Assembly: GCF_030272615.1 (NCBI RefSeq)
Contig: NC_081412.1
Location: 478,739,657 to 478,803,656, forward strand
DNA length: 64,000 nt
Direction of reading: 5' to 3'
Origin: Cryptomeria japonica
Taxonomy: Eukaryota > Streptophyta > Pinopsida > Cupressales > Cupressaceae
A program made the translations under genes and the position numbers. Positions 45,237-56,520 of the stretch are shown one piece after another (positions within the stretch are counted from its first letter, which is position 1; the number at the start of each line of letters is the position of its first letter). The notes beneath the pieces are model-generated. The model ran no database searches and was not told where the DNA came from. It saw nothing but the letters and a program-made list of their open reading frames with translations.

Positions 45237-46989
45237 TGCAAAGGATGAGATCTTGCAAAACAAATGAGCTGATTGGGCAAATTATAGAGGCCGACAAACA
45301 TGCACCTAACCATGCCCAGCTTTAACCCACACACACTAAGCCTAGATAATGTCAATCAACTCTGAGTGTTTAACAATTCTAAACCTAGAACTCAAAGCTT
45401 AATGTGTGTGATTTAAGCCACTGACCACTTGTACAATAGTCAATGGATTTGCCGAAGTGTTATGCGAATCACAAAAAAATGGATTGGGGGATAGAGCAGA
45501 GTATGATTGCAGACAAGCTATGGGCATTAGGGGCTTTTTCGAAACAAGGTTGAGAAGGTATTTCAAGACCATTTAAAGCAGAGAGAAATGTCCTTCAATG
45601 GTGTAGCATTAACGTGTTGGAGAGAATGCATTTCTATTTTGAATTTGAAGAGTTGTGCAGGAAAATATCTGTGTGTGATGCGCTGATTGTGAGGAGCAGA
45701 ATGAAGCTGGTATCACAAGATCTATTTGAGAGCTCGAATGGAAGGCTCAAAATCTTTAATAGGATACGATCCACATGAGGATGTGGCCTACGAAGTATGC
45801 CAATATTCAATCCTGAAGCACACGATAATTCTTGTTGAAGTTATTCCAATAAAACAGCCAGATTTGTGCAATGCAAGGCTTTACTGGCTTTACTGGATAA
45901 TGATATTGGCTCTATTCCCTTTGTGTGGAATTTTCTGGTAGGGCATAATGAGGTTGATGAGGAGAATGGGTTGTACCTAAGACAATTCATTATACTTAGG
46001 GGGTGCTTGGTTTGAGGCGATTGTGAGCTTTCCGATCTTTGGGTTAAGGATGAGTATGTTCGATCCTAGAGGATTTAGAGGGTTATTCAGGACGAGGTGG
46101 TGAGTGTTGGAAGATAGGATAATAGATTTTTTTTGTAGGAACAAAGATCAGAGGTACGGGATGTTGTAGCACTTTTCAATAATGCAAAACGTTTTCCACT
46201 TCCATCTTGTTCCAATGAGAGAATTATTTGGGCCCAAGCTTTCAGGAATGGAATTGTTTTGTGATTTAAAATAGAAGATGTTCAACTGTCAGATTTTGTT
46301 GACTCTAACATAGCTCGGAGAAGATTCATCTGAAATGTTCTTGAATAGAATTTAGAGATGGTTTGATTAAAATGGAATGTTTAAGATTGGAAAAAGAAGG
46401 CGCACCATTATTTATGGTTGTATATTGTTGGATTTCAAGTGGGAGATTGTTGGATGTGAAGTTTAACGGTTTTGGACTGTTCAACTTTTTTGTCTTTTTT
46501 TTTTTCTAGTTGACTCTTCATTTCTTCTTCAAAGACATTACAATTTAAGTGGATAATGCAATATAGATCTAGAGAAGCTGCTATAACTAAGCATAAAAGA
46601 TAAAGTTAATAAAATAGAGCTTACCCTGCTTTTTCCATGAATGTAGCCATTAATGATGAATAATGTAACTTTGTATGTTGTGTGTTCTCTCTACCTTTAT
46701 TTGTTTGCTTGAATTCTAAATTCATTTATTTGTTTAATCTGCTCTTGATTCTATCTTTGAATATCTACCTTAGAAATACACATCGATTATAAACTCTTGA
46801 ATTTCAAGCAAAAAATTGTTACTATTTCTGTTGGAGCTACCATGACACTTTCTACCTTGTCATTGTTACAAAAAAAAATTCAAAGAAAACAAATAATACA
46901 ACCACTGAATATAGATTGATAATTTGGTCCCTATTATACTAGATTTCAAATATTTCTTATATAAGGATAGGTCTGATATTTTGGTAAGT
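45237..46989. other. no gene recognised
   Basis: Short ORFs only. A purine motif, gtgggagattgttggatgtg, at about 46440 looks like a polypurine tract followed by an LTR start, but no LTR pair was found. The 71-codon ORF at 45726-45941 has no recognisable motif. Confidence 0.35.
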
Positions 46990-47740
46990 TCTTGAGTCCT
47001 CGAAAATTAGCTTTTTGATAATCTGTTGTAACTAGGTGGAAGGATGCATAAAAGTTGTAGGTAATATTGAAAATTATCTAGCTTCAAGTATACTTGTGGA
47101 GTATCTATTGGTCAAAGGAATAATAAGGGCAAGGCTAATATTTGTATATATTTACATAAAACAAATTTTAATAACAAAGTCATCCAAGTTGACAAAAAAC
47201 CTAGACAATAAAGTAGTTAATGAAACACTACATAAGAGTTTTGTAGGAAATTTATTTTACTTGACTACTAGTTTAAAAGAGTTATAATTTTCCATTGTTT
47301 CATCACTCAATTAAAATATTCATTGATAAGCTATCAAAAAATTTCTAATATATCTTCAAGGAACACAAGCTTTTGCATTGGAATATTTGAAGAATGAAGA
47401 TTTTATATCTGTTAGTTTTTCAAAATTAGATTAAATAAGTTGCATAGACTCTAGAGAATCAAGCTTTAGTTACTATTTCAGTCTTGGATACATTGTTTCA
47501 TGGAGTTGTACGAAGCAACCTAATGTTATAACATCATCTTAACTTGTAAAATACAAGGCAATTGTTGTAGCAACATGTGAAGTAATATGATACAAATGAC
47601 TTCTTAAAGATCTTATGTCTAAGAAACCATTGTATCATGCTTACACAAAACATATTGAAGTACATTATCACTTCATTTGTGGGCATATCCCCTCAAAAAG
47701 GAACTGAGCTAGTTTATACACCAAAAAATTAACAATTCTT
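46990..47740 (+). pseudogene. Ty1/copia RT end and RNase H remnant
   Basis: Plus-strand frames give KLTKNLDNKVVNETLHKSFV and GNLFYLTTS, then IYLQGTQAFALEYLK, CIDSRESSFSYYFSLGYIVS, WSCTKQPNVITSS and AYTKHIEVHYHFIC. These match the end of copia RT and the RNase H domain with many stops. The LINE inserted at 47741. The copia sequence resumes at 55541 with gtagataacttttc, probably the degraded ADIFTK end. Confidence 0.75.
47725..47740 (+). repeat. LINE target-site duplication, left copy
   Basis: AAAATTAACAATTCTT, identical to 55525-55540. The 16-bp length is typical of target-primed reverse transcription. Confidence 0.85.
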
Positions 47741-47890
47741 AAAAAAATAGGTTGCAGAACCAGAGGGCTCCTGAAAGAAACTCCACTAGCCTTTAGAAAT
47801 CCCAGAGAAACCAAAGCTGGAATCAGAACAACTAGTTGGGTCTTTTCAATCAGGGGAGGGTTGCAATGGCAGCCGAGAACCGTGCCTTTG

Positions 47891-49612
47891 ATGCATTCCA
47901 CTGTTCAAATCGAAGGCTTCAGAACAGGTGGGCTCCTCAAAGAAACTAAATGGAACAGGAAATCCATGGGAAGCAAGTTGTTTGTGCTACCCTTAGACTC
48001 TTTAAATCCTAAGATTGCCCATTTCAAAGAAAATGCCTTCTTCGTGCAATGGTGTGGTAGTGCAGGGAATAGTGAAGAGATTATTGCCTGGTGGACTTCC
48101 TCCTTCCCAGGTTTGATCTCATCCAGACTATTGCAAAATGATTTTTTCTTCCTAGAGTGTGTGGACTCAACACTGAAGAGTGTAATCATAAATGGCCGTC
48201 CATTATTCTTTCAAGGCTCAACCTTTCACTTCCTAGATTGGAAACTAGGCTTTGATCCGATGAAACATAGATTTGAGAAAAATCTAGTCTAGTTTTCACT
48301 AGTGGGTCTCCCATCTGATTTCTGGTGCTCGAAGGCTCTGTTGAAGCTTGGTGATGCTTTAGGATCTCTAGTTGGGATTGAGGCGAACTTCCTGAATGGT
48401 CTCAAAGGGGATGTAGCTAACATATATGTTGAGATTGACCTGAAACAATGTTTTTATAGCGAATTAGAAATCATTTCAGAAGTAGGTAGATGGAAACAGA
48501 AAGTGCTGAGAATGGGAAAGGAAATCCCTAGAAAATGTGTCCTCTGAAATCAAATAGTTAAAAATTGTTCACTGGCAGCCGCCATGGGACCTCTGAACCC
48601 AACACGTCAAATATCAAAGCCAAGCATTGATGGATTAGATCAACAGAGGGTGGACAAGGGAATGGTAAGTCTTTCAGACCCACCTGTATTGGATGTTGCC
48701 CCGACAAACAAGGATGCTCCTCGGCAGTCAAAAAACAAAGTCTTAGCTCCTCGGCCTGTATCTCCTGCTCTAGTAGGCTCTCAGCACCTTCACACCCCAA
48801 GATTGAATCAACTTCCAAGAGAGAAGTCAGGTAAGCTGACTCAACCACTTCCAGGTCAGGGATCTCAACCTCTTCCAACACCTCCCTCAAGTTGTCCTCC
48901 TCTTATTTTATCTCCGATTGTCAAGATCCATCCCCAGAAGACAACTAGGAGATTATTTGGGCAGAAGAAAATTCCTTCTCTGAGTAGAGGTGCCTTCAAT
49001 ATTTTCTCTCAACATCCAGCAAAGGTTCCCAAAAGAAAGAACAAACTTAGGCGAAACAGACCAAGAGGAGCTCCAATACAAATTGAATCTAGCAAAGGTA
49101 AACCCATGCCCCTTGCTAACATCTTACAGGAAGAGGAAGTTATCGCCAAAGACATTGAAGCTGATTTGGAGGAGGAAGATGAGCCACATCTATCCGAAGG
49201 TGAGATCTCTCCCTTCTCTGAACTTTTTCCAGAGAAGCAACATTTTAATCTATCAACGGAAATCCCTTATCCACTCCTGTTGCCCCCTCGCTTATTGCCA
49301 CAAGACCTGGATTTGTCTTTGGATCAGAATGCCAAGAAAATATTCCAGGAATTCATGAAAGAGGATGAAGACTTGGACTCAGTCTTAGAGACCCCTCTAG
49401 CAGTATTGTATTCTCAGATCAAGGAGAAAAGGAAACTTGGGATGCAACAAAACCTAGAGGGTTTGGAGAAACTAGACTTTGGTTCTTCCCCCCCTAAAAA
49501 GGGCCGCAAATCCCTCATTGAAGCAAGAGCACAAGATGGAGTTGCGGAGAATCAATCAAAATTACCAGACCTTTGGAAAGTAGGGAAGGGAATCCCCCTT
49601 CCTGAACAATAA
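47891..49612 (+). pseudogene. LINE ORF1 (DUF4283-like)
   Basis: One frame runs from ATG 47891 to TAA 49610-49612, with TAG at 48290 (in LVxFSLVGLPSDFW, where Trp is expected) and TGA at 48545. The N-terminal third (WKLGFDPMKHRFEKNLV, SLVGLPSDFWCSKALLKLGD, VYVEIDLKQ-like IYVEIDLKQCF) resembles the DUF4283 region of plant LINE Gag-like proteins. The C-terminal half is proline-rich, then acidic. An alternative start, ATG 47867, lies in another frame (MAAENRAF) and would need a one-base shift. ORF1 normally binds the LINE RNA. The last A of its stop codon is the first base of the ORF2 ATG. Confidence 0.75.
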
Positions 49613-52600
49613 TGAAAATCGTATCCTGGAATGTTAGGGGTCTCAATGCCCCTAACAAACAGAGGGTGATCAAAAGAAGGATTCTTTTGGTCAATGTAGA
49701 CACCATCCTCCTACAAGAAACTAAATTGGATTCTCAACAATCAGTCTCTTTTGGTAATGGAATTAGCTCATTGTTCCATGCATCACTTCAACTAACAGTG
49801 GCCTCAGAAGGGGCTTTTGGGGGCCTAATGATTATCTGGAAGCCTTCTCAAGTTCAAGTGGAGGGCATCGCTTCTAGCAGAAGTTGGTTGCTAGCCAGAA
49901 TCACTCATCTTCAGTCAAATACTTCATTTTTTGTCTTCAATAATTATGGTCCAGTGTCCCCACTCAAAAAGCGGTTTTTATGGCTTTCTCTAGATGGAAT
50001 CATATCTCAATTGGTCGATGAACAACTCATAATAGCAGGTGACTTTAATGCCATTCAAAAAGCATTAGACAAAAGGGGAGGCATCATCCGCTTAGGCGGA
50101 TCTCAGCAAGATTTTAATGATTGGATTGATAGGAATGGATTATTAGAAATAGATTCAGGGGACTCTTTTACATGGACAAACAGAAGGAAAGGCTTCAACA
50201 ATATTGCGGAAAAATTTGACAGATTCTTGTGGCAGGGTGATTTTAGTTATTTTCCCTTTGCCTTTGCCTTTGCCTTTGCCTGTGTTGTTCTCCCCTGCTC
50301 AGGATCAAATCACTTTCCTATTTGTCTTTCTCTTAAAGGGAACCAAGCCACCTCCAGATCTCCATTTAGGTTTGAGAATATGTGGATGAAAGACCCAAAT
50401 TTTCTAGCTTTGATTGAAAATTGGTGGAAGGAAGAAGTATTTGTAGGATCAAAACTCTTTTGCTTTATTTCAAAGTTGAAATTAGTAAAGCAAAAACTTC
50501 TTCAATGGAATGCCCAACACTTTAAAAACATTTTTGGAACCAAAAAATCTTTGGAAGAGCGTGTGGCAGCTCTAAATGACAAGATCATCTTGGTGGGTAT
50601 GGATCAAGAATCCTTTGATCAAGAAAAGAATCTCCTTTTGGAATATGAGGATATCCTTTCAAAAGAAGAAAATCTTCTGGAAACAAAAGTCTAGAGAGAA
50701 TCGGCTCAAAATGGGAGATAAAAACACTAATTTCTTTCATAATGTTATAAAGCTTCGAAGGAGCAAGAATTGGATCTTAAAATTGGAGATAAAGAAAAAT
50801 CAAACCATAGAGGATCCTGAAGAGATCAAGAAAGAGATCATCTCTTATTACTGCAACCTATTAAACAATTATGAAGGCTCTCAATTGACTGAACAGGAAA
50901 AGTTTCTAGAAGTGATCCCTAAGATTATATCAGATGAGTAGAATCGGAAACTAAATGACGAAATCAATCTGGAGGAGGTTTTTCAAGCTCTAAATCAGCT
51001 TCCCTCAGGAAAGGCTCCTGGCTCGGATGGCTTCCCTACAAATTTTTTCAAGAAGTGCTAGAACTTACTGGGTCAAGAGCTTACTAAAGCTTTAGAATGC
51101 CCAAGAAGATTAGGCAAAATACTCAGAGAAATCAATAACACATTTATTGCCCTAATTCCAAAAAAGGAGAAAGCAATAAATCTAGGAGACTTTAGACCCG
51201 TCTCTCTATGCAACACAGTTTATAAGATTCTTTCAAAAGTCATGACAAATAGAATGAAGCCTCTCATGGATAGCATTATATTAGAAGAACAGACATGATT
51301 TGTCCCAGGCCGCTCAATTCTTGATGGGGTTATTGTGGCGCAAGAAGCAATCCACACTCTTCAAAGCACGAATAGATCAGGTATGATAGTTAAGTTAGAT
51401 ATTTCAAAAGCTTATGATAATGTAGATTGGCGCTTCCTCTGCAAAATAATGCAAGCCTTTGGCTTTGCCAAACAATGGATTAACTGGGTCTATGAATTCA
51501 TCTCTACTCCAAAATTTTCAATTCTCATAAATAGAAAACCAACAGGATTCTTTTCTTCCTCTAGGGGCATCCGACAAGGAGATCCTATATCTCCTTTCCT
51601 CTACATGATAATGGGGGAATCTCTAGGAAGGGCAATTAAAACAAGACAAGCTAATAATCTACTAGAGGGAATCAAGCTAATCTCAAATTTTGTATTCACT
51701 CACCAGCAGTTTGCGGATGACAACCTCATCTTGGGTGTAGCTAAAGTAAAGGAAGGATCTAATCTAAACCTTCTATTAGATTCTTACGGAAAGGCCTTAG
51801 GACAAATAAGAAACAAAGAAAAATCCAAAGTTTTCTTTGTCTCCACTTCAAACCACTTACAGGCTAAGATTCTAAGAATGTTGGATTGCAGAGCAAGATC
51901 TCTCCCAAGTATTCATCTGGGCATTCCAATAGATCGAGGACTAAGGAATACCAAATTCTAGGACCCTCTAAAGTTAAAAACGGAACATAACTCAAACTCC
52001 TAGAAAGGGAAGTGGGTATCATGGGCTGGAAGGTTAGTAATGATTCAAGTAGTGATCTCAGCCCTACCTATCTACTTATTATCCATCTTATCTATAACAG
52101 CCAATGCAAATTCCTTCATAATTAAGAAGATGAGAATTTTTTTTTGGCAAAACACTGAGGAAAAGCACAGAATTGCCTTAATTGCTTGGGATAAAATAAT
52201 CAAACCTAAGACAATGAGGGGCTTAGGTATAAATGATCTAAAATTGCAAAACAAAGCCCTAGGGGCAAAACTAGCCTGAAAGTTTATTAAAAACCCTAAC
52301 TCAACATGGGTAAGAATGCTCGCATCCAAATATTTATCATATCAGGATCCACTGAATTTGCTGAGAATAAACAATCATCTGAAGGGATCTAGAACTTGGA
52401 ACTTTATTATCTCTTGCAGAAAACTGATTTTAGACCCAGTCTCTTGGGATATCCATGATGGATCATCTAGTTTTTTTGGGGATGACTCATGGGGTGGATA
52501 TCCCTCTGTTGCTAATTCTCTCAATATTCCAATAGCAGAGCACTGGTTCAAACAACAATGGGGTGATCAAGTTAGTGACTACATAGCAGTGGATAGCACA

Positions 52601-53824
52601 TCGAATATTAAAAGTTGGAGGTGGAAACCGATGGTAGGATTGCCAATCCTAGGAGAAGAATTAGAACAACTTTTAGATCACTTAAAAGCAAGAAATATCA
52701 ACCCTAGAAGAGGAAAATATACTCTAGTTTGGGCAGCCTCCAAATCAGGGCAGTATAATTCTAAAGATGGCTACAGAGTCCTAGTCAGTAATTCTAATCA
52801 AGAAAAGAAGGATATCCCAACTAAGTTGTTTTGGAGCAATAATATCATCCCAAAAGCAGGGATTTTTGTGTGGTTAGCATTCCAAAAAAAAATATTAACA
52901 ATAGAAAAGTTCACCAAAATGGGGTATGAAGGGCCATCAAGATGCATAATGTGTAAAGCTCAGGCAGAGTCAGTGGATCATCTCCTCTTGAATTGCCCCT
53001 TTCCTTCTAAATGTTGGCATTGGCTTTGTGCTAAACTGGGGTGGATCACAGCTCTGTCGAAAGGTATTATTTCTCTTTTTAAATGTGGGCCTCTTCCAAT
53101 GAAAGAAAGCACTTTAAGCCAAATAATGGAAATATCCCCATCATGCCTTGTCTAGGAAATTTGGAAAGAAAGGAATCAAAGGCTCCTTGAAAACAAAGCC
53201 AGAAGGTTTGAATCAATCCTAAACTCAAAAGAAATGACAATTGTAGACACAGTAAACTGCAAAACAACTTTCTCATTGGAGTCTCACAAAAAATTCTCTT
53301 CTTGGGATGAAAGCATTAAGAGTAATTGGCTAGGAATTAGGATTCCCCCCTCTTTTGGGCAAAAATCCAAGTCTAGAAAGGAAGCTATATGGTCCCCCCC
53401 AAAGCCAGGATGGTTAAAGTTAAATTTTGATGGTGCCTCTAAAGGAAGTCTAGGCCCTTCAGGTATAGGATATGTGATTATAGACCACTCAGGCTCAATC
53501 ATAGGGAAAATGGCAAAGCCAATGCCACCAAACACTAATAATATTGCAGAATTTAAAGACTTGCAGCTAGGACTGATGGATTGCATTAATCATGGTTTAA
53601 GAAACATCACCGTGGAGGGAGATTCAGAGATAGCAATCAATGCAATCAAAAGGAAAAAAACCCCAAAATGGCGGCTACAAGCAATCTTAGACAACATTTC
53701 AGAAAATTTGGCAAAATTGGAACAATTCGAAGAAAAGCATATCTTCAAAGAAGAAAACTTAGAAGCATATGCCCTCTCTAAATCAGTAGCACGAGGCATT
53801 TTTAATCATTGGTGGGCCCAGTGA
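49612..53824 (+). pseudogene. LINE ORF2: endonuclease, RT, zinc finger, RNase H
   Basis: ATG 49612 gives an APE-type endonuclease: MKIVSWNVRGLNAPNKQ, LLQETK, AGDFNA, FTWTNRRKG and SGSNHFPI, where the usual SDH is SNH. A frameshift near 50665-50690 leads to RT: MGDKNTNFFHNVIKLRR, LPSGKAPGSDGFPTNFF, FVPGRSILDG, GIRQGDPISPFLY and the catalytic FADD (51711-51722). A CxxC zinc-finger-like part follows (WSNNIIPKAGIFVWLAFQKK, CIMCKAQAESVDHLLLNC). RNase H (LNFDGASKGSLGPSGIGYV, VEGDSEIAINAI) ends the protein, with the late catalytic Asp replaced by Tyr in LEAYALSK. Stops are TAG 50939, 51059, 51959, 52001 and 53153, and TGA 51296 and 52277. It nicks DNA and copies LINE RNA. Confidence 0.9.
50257..50280 (+). 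repeat. hexanucleotide repeat in LINE endonuclease
   Basis: Four exact copies of tttgcc add FAFAFAFA between the endonuclease strands (FPFAFAFAFACVV). Related endonucleases have a single FACVV-like stretch here, so it looks like a slippage expansion. Confidence 0.75.
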
Positions 53825-55524
53825 CTCCGATAGCTTGGTCATCTAGGACAGGTTAAAAACTGCAGATAGTGTCCTTTGGTTTTGGTGAGTGATAGGCAGG
53901 GCTACAACTATAAGTGAGTAGACCCAGTAGAGGCTTTGTTCGTCAATTAAAGTTAAGGTTTATCTAAGGCACTCAACTGGGGAATGACTAAATTTTTTGA
54001 ATTCATATCTTTATCTCATTTTGGCAATAAAGAGGGCCCGCTAACAGTGACATCATTACTAAAGCCATCTCAAATCAAGGCTTACCTTTTCCGCTTCTCC
54101 AAAACCAGTTGGATAGCCGTCATTTCGTGTTTTAAGGCATGTGTTGTCAACAAGATAACCACCATTCAGAGTCAGGGGGATTTGGCACATTCAAAGGCAA
54201 ATATCCTTCACCACCTTTGTAGGCAAATTTAATGTAGGCAACTCCTCATTATTAGGCATTAAAGAGAGTGCCCGCCAGGCTTTTCTTTGCGTAAACTACA
54301 AACCTTCAAAATTTCCTAGCCTGCTAAAATCTTATTAGAGATAATCTAAATTATTGCCCCCTCCTACCCGAAGCATCTGCAATATTTAATCATGTCTGGA
54401 GAGGAACCGTATGGGTTCATCATGAGTGTTTACCCAAGGCCTACTTCTTTCTTTGGAGAAGATACTCCTATTTCTCTATCAGCCTTAACGTGCCAAGTTT
54501 CGTTTAGGAAAATAATAGACCTAAGGTTGAAGTGACTCTTACTTATCTCAGAGCCTTCGGTCATCTTGGCAGTTAAAATGATCCTAGGCAATGGGCATTT
54601 GAATAGGGAAGAATACCCTCGAGACAACACAAGTATATCATCCAGGTTCGTCGCCTCATTGCTGGACTTGAAAATGGCCAAACAAGCCATATGGAGCCTT
54701 ACAAACAAACTATTCCCAAAGGAAATCTTGCAAGAATTTCAAGAAATTCTTAACAAGGTGTTGCATGATTCAGGGGCCCCTCGGCCATGCGAGATAATTC
54801 TGTTTAATGTCCCCGGGAAACTAGTAAAGTGTTACCCTTTTCGGCTAGATCTGAAAGGTAAGGAATTGGACAAACATAGAGCATTTTCTAGGGTGGGGCT
54901 TAGATTCCTCAAGTGGCGCCTCATGGGCGAGAATCTAGAAGACTTAGGGAGAGAGGAAGAACTTATTTCTTTTGCAAGGTTGAACAGAATTCTACCTCCT
55001 AAAATGGAAAATGAGGAACCCGAGGCTGATCAGGATAGGGGAGGTGGGTTGTGGGACTAGTCGCGGACGAGGCAGACCTCCGTGCAGAGGTCGAGGTTGA
55101 GGAAGAGGAAGACCTTAGACTCACCCTGCCGCACCCCTGGATGAAGTTTGAAAGATAGGTGTCATATACTGGTTATGCTTTTAGACATTTTGATGGTCTT
55201 TGATGGATATTGGTGTTGTTAATGTTTTGGCTAATAGACATGTTTTAACTTTTTGTTCAATTAGCGGATTGAGATTTTGCAACATAAAAACTTATATTTG
55301 ATAGTTAATTTTGATCTTTGATATCATAAACGTTGATAGTCTTTTTGAAATTATGGAAGATGATGTATAGGGTTTGCTCTGTTTTGAAATCTATTCTCGA
55401 TAGTGCAGAGAAGAGTTTCATTTGCATATATTTGGTTTATGATCCCTCATCTCTCATGTATGTATACGCTGTTTTTATCTAAAATCAATATAATTCAGCT
55501 TTGCCTTTACTGATAAAATAAAAT
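53825..55524 (+). other. LINE 3' region with one 164-codon ORF
   Basis: The region is 1.7 kb, long for a LINE 3' UTR. A plus-strand ORF at 54566-55060 starts with TTG (the first ATG codes for MILGNGHLNREEYPRDN) and reads EILQEFQEILNKVLHDSG, RLDLKGKELDKHRAFSRVGL and EEELISFARLNRILPPKMEN. I recognise no domain. It could be a captured host fragment, a LINE-specific third ORF or a chance frame. The final 60 bp have the usual plant LINE end style. Confidence 0.5.
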
Positions 55525-55540
55525 AAAATTAACAATTCTT
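55525..55540 (+). repeat. LINE target-site duplication, right copy
   Basis: AAAATTAACAATTCTT, following the A/T-rich tail gataaaataaaat. Confidence 0.85.
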
Positions 55541-56170
55541 GTAGATAACTTTTCTAACTTTTGAGCAAAGATAAGTTTATATACTTTCAAAAAGATAGCC
55601 AACAACTAATCTGCACACAAAATGACACTTGCAAAAATTTAAATCCGCATAACACGACAGTTTTTTGTCAGGTTTTTTGAGTTTTAACAGCATTGTGAAG
55701 GTGGATCATGAAATTTGAAATGGTGAAAATCACATAAAAATCCGTCACCTTTTACAGATTCTGATTTATGTTTTTGTGTAGAGATTAGCCACTTCCAAAA
55801 AGATATTGATACATGAATAACCAATAAATGTATTAATTAAAAACAACTTCTAATTATTTTATGTGAAGTAAATAAAATTAACGAAAGAATATTACAAATA
55901 ATAATATTATTTATATCTGAAATATACATCTAATTTATCTATCGTATCCACTAAAAACATGTTTCAAACATGAATCTCTTCTTCATTCAGAAGACTTACA
56001 TTGTGCTTCAATATAAAGGTCTTTCCTTTCTTCAATATAAATCATACCTGACACACTGCTTCAAACAGCACAAACACAACTGGCCTGTTTTCTTCTTACA
56101 TTTACCATGAGAAATTAGAATTCAAATTAGCTTTTAAGACCCTTAAATTAAAGATCCATTGGCGGAAGGA
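55541..56170. other. copia remnant end and AT-rich spacer
   Basis: The first 50 bp resume the copia RNase H remnant. The rest is AT-rich with no ORF or repeat that I recognise. Confidence 0.4.
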
Positions 56171-56401
56171 ATGATAGGGGTGAGGCTAACATTTGGGCTT
56201 TCGCTCGTCATACTCACAAATGCTAGCCTTATGGAGTCGGCAACAACAGACATCAGAGATAAGAGGGCGTTTCTCTGCATCTGCCTGCGTGCACAGAAGT
56301 GCAATGTGAATGCATCTCACCACTTGCTCCGCAGGGTAAGACCAAAACTTAGTTACCTAAAAACAAACAAGGAAGACCAAAAAAAGGTTAAATGTAATTA
56401 A
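56171..56401 (+). other. possible host exon or small ORF
   Basis: ATG 56171 opens MIGVRLTFGLSLVILTNASL, a hydrophobic segment like a signal peptide, followed by MESATTDIRDKRAF, CICLRAQKCN and VNASHHLLRR. At 56334-56343 the sequence cgcagggtaagacc looks like a 5' splice site (AGG/GTAAGA). The composition here is less AT-rich than the surroundings. There is no recognised protein family and no second exon, so this is only a candidate. The ORF runs to 56401 if unspliced. Confidence 0.25.
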
Positions 56402-56520
56402 ACACAGGCAACCTTTTATCATATCATTATTACTATCATCAACAAACAAGGAAGACCAAAAAAAATTACATGTAATTAAACACAGGGAACCTTGGACCAT
56501 ATCATTATTACTATCATCAT
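56362..56520. repeat. 79-bp tandem duplication
   Basis: The copies start aacaaacaaggaagacc at 56362 and at 56441 and each ends atcattattactatcatc. They differ by a few substitutions. Confidence 0.85.

Larger units (their letters stand above)
47741..55524 (+). mobile_element. full-length L1-type LINE
   Basis: It is flanked by the perfect 16-bp duplication. It has an ORF1 with a zinc-knuckle-free N-terminal RNA-binding-like region, then ORF2 with endonuclease, RT, zinc-finger-like and RNase H parts. A long 3' region ends aattcagctttgcctttact followed by A/T-rich gataaaataaaataaa. The length is about 7.8 kb. Many nonsense codons make it inactive. Confidence 0.85.

Noticed and set aside
45726-45941. 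71-codon ORF as a host gene
   Set aside because: It is short, has no recognisable motif and no supporting flanking exons or repeats.
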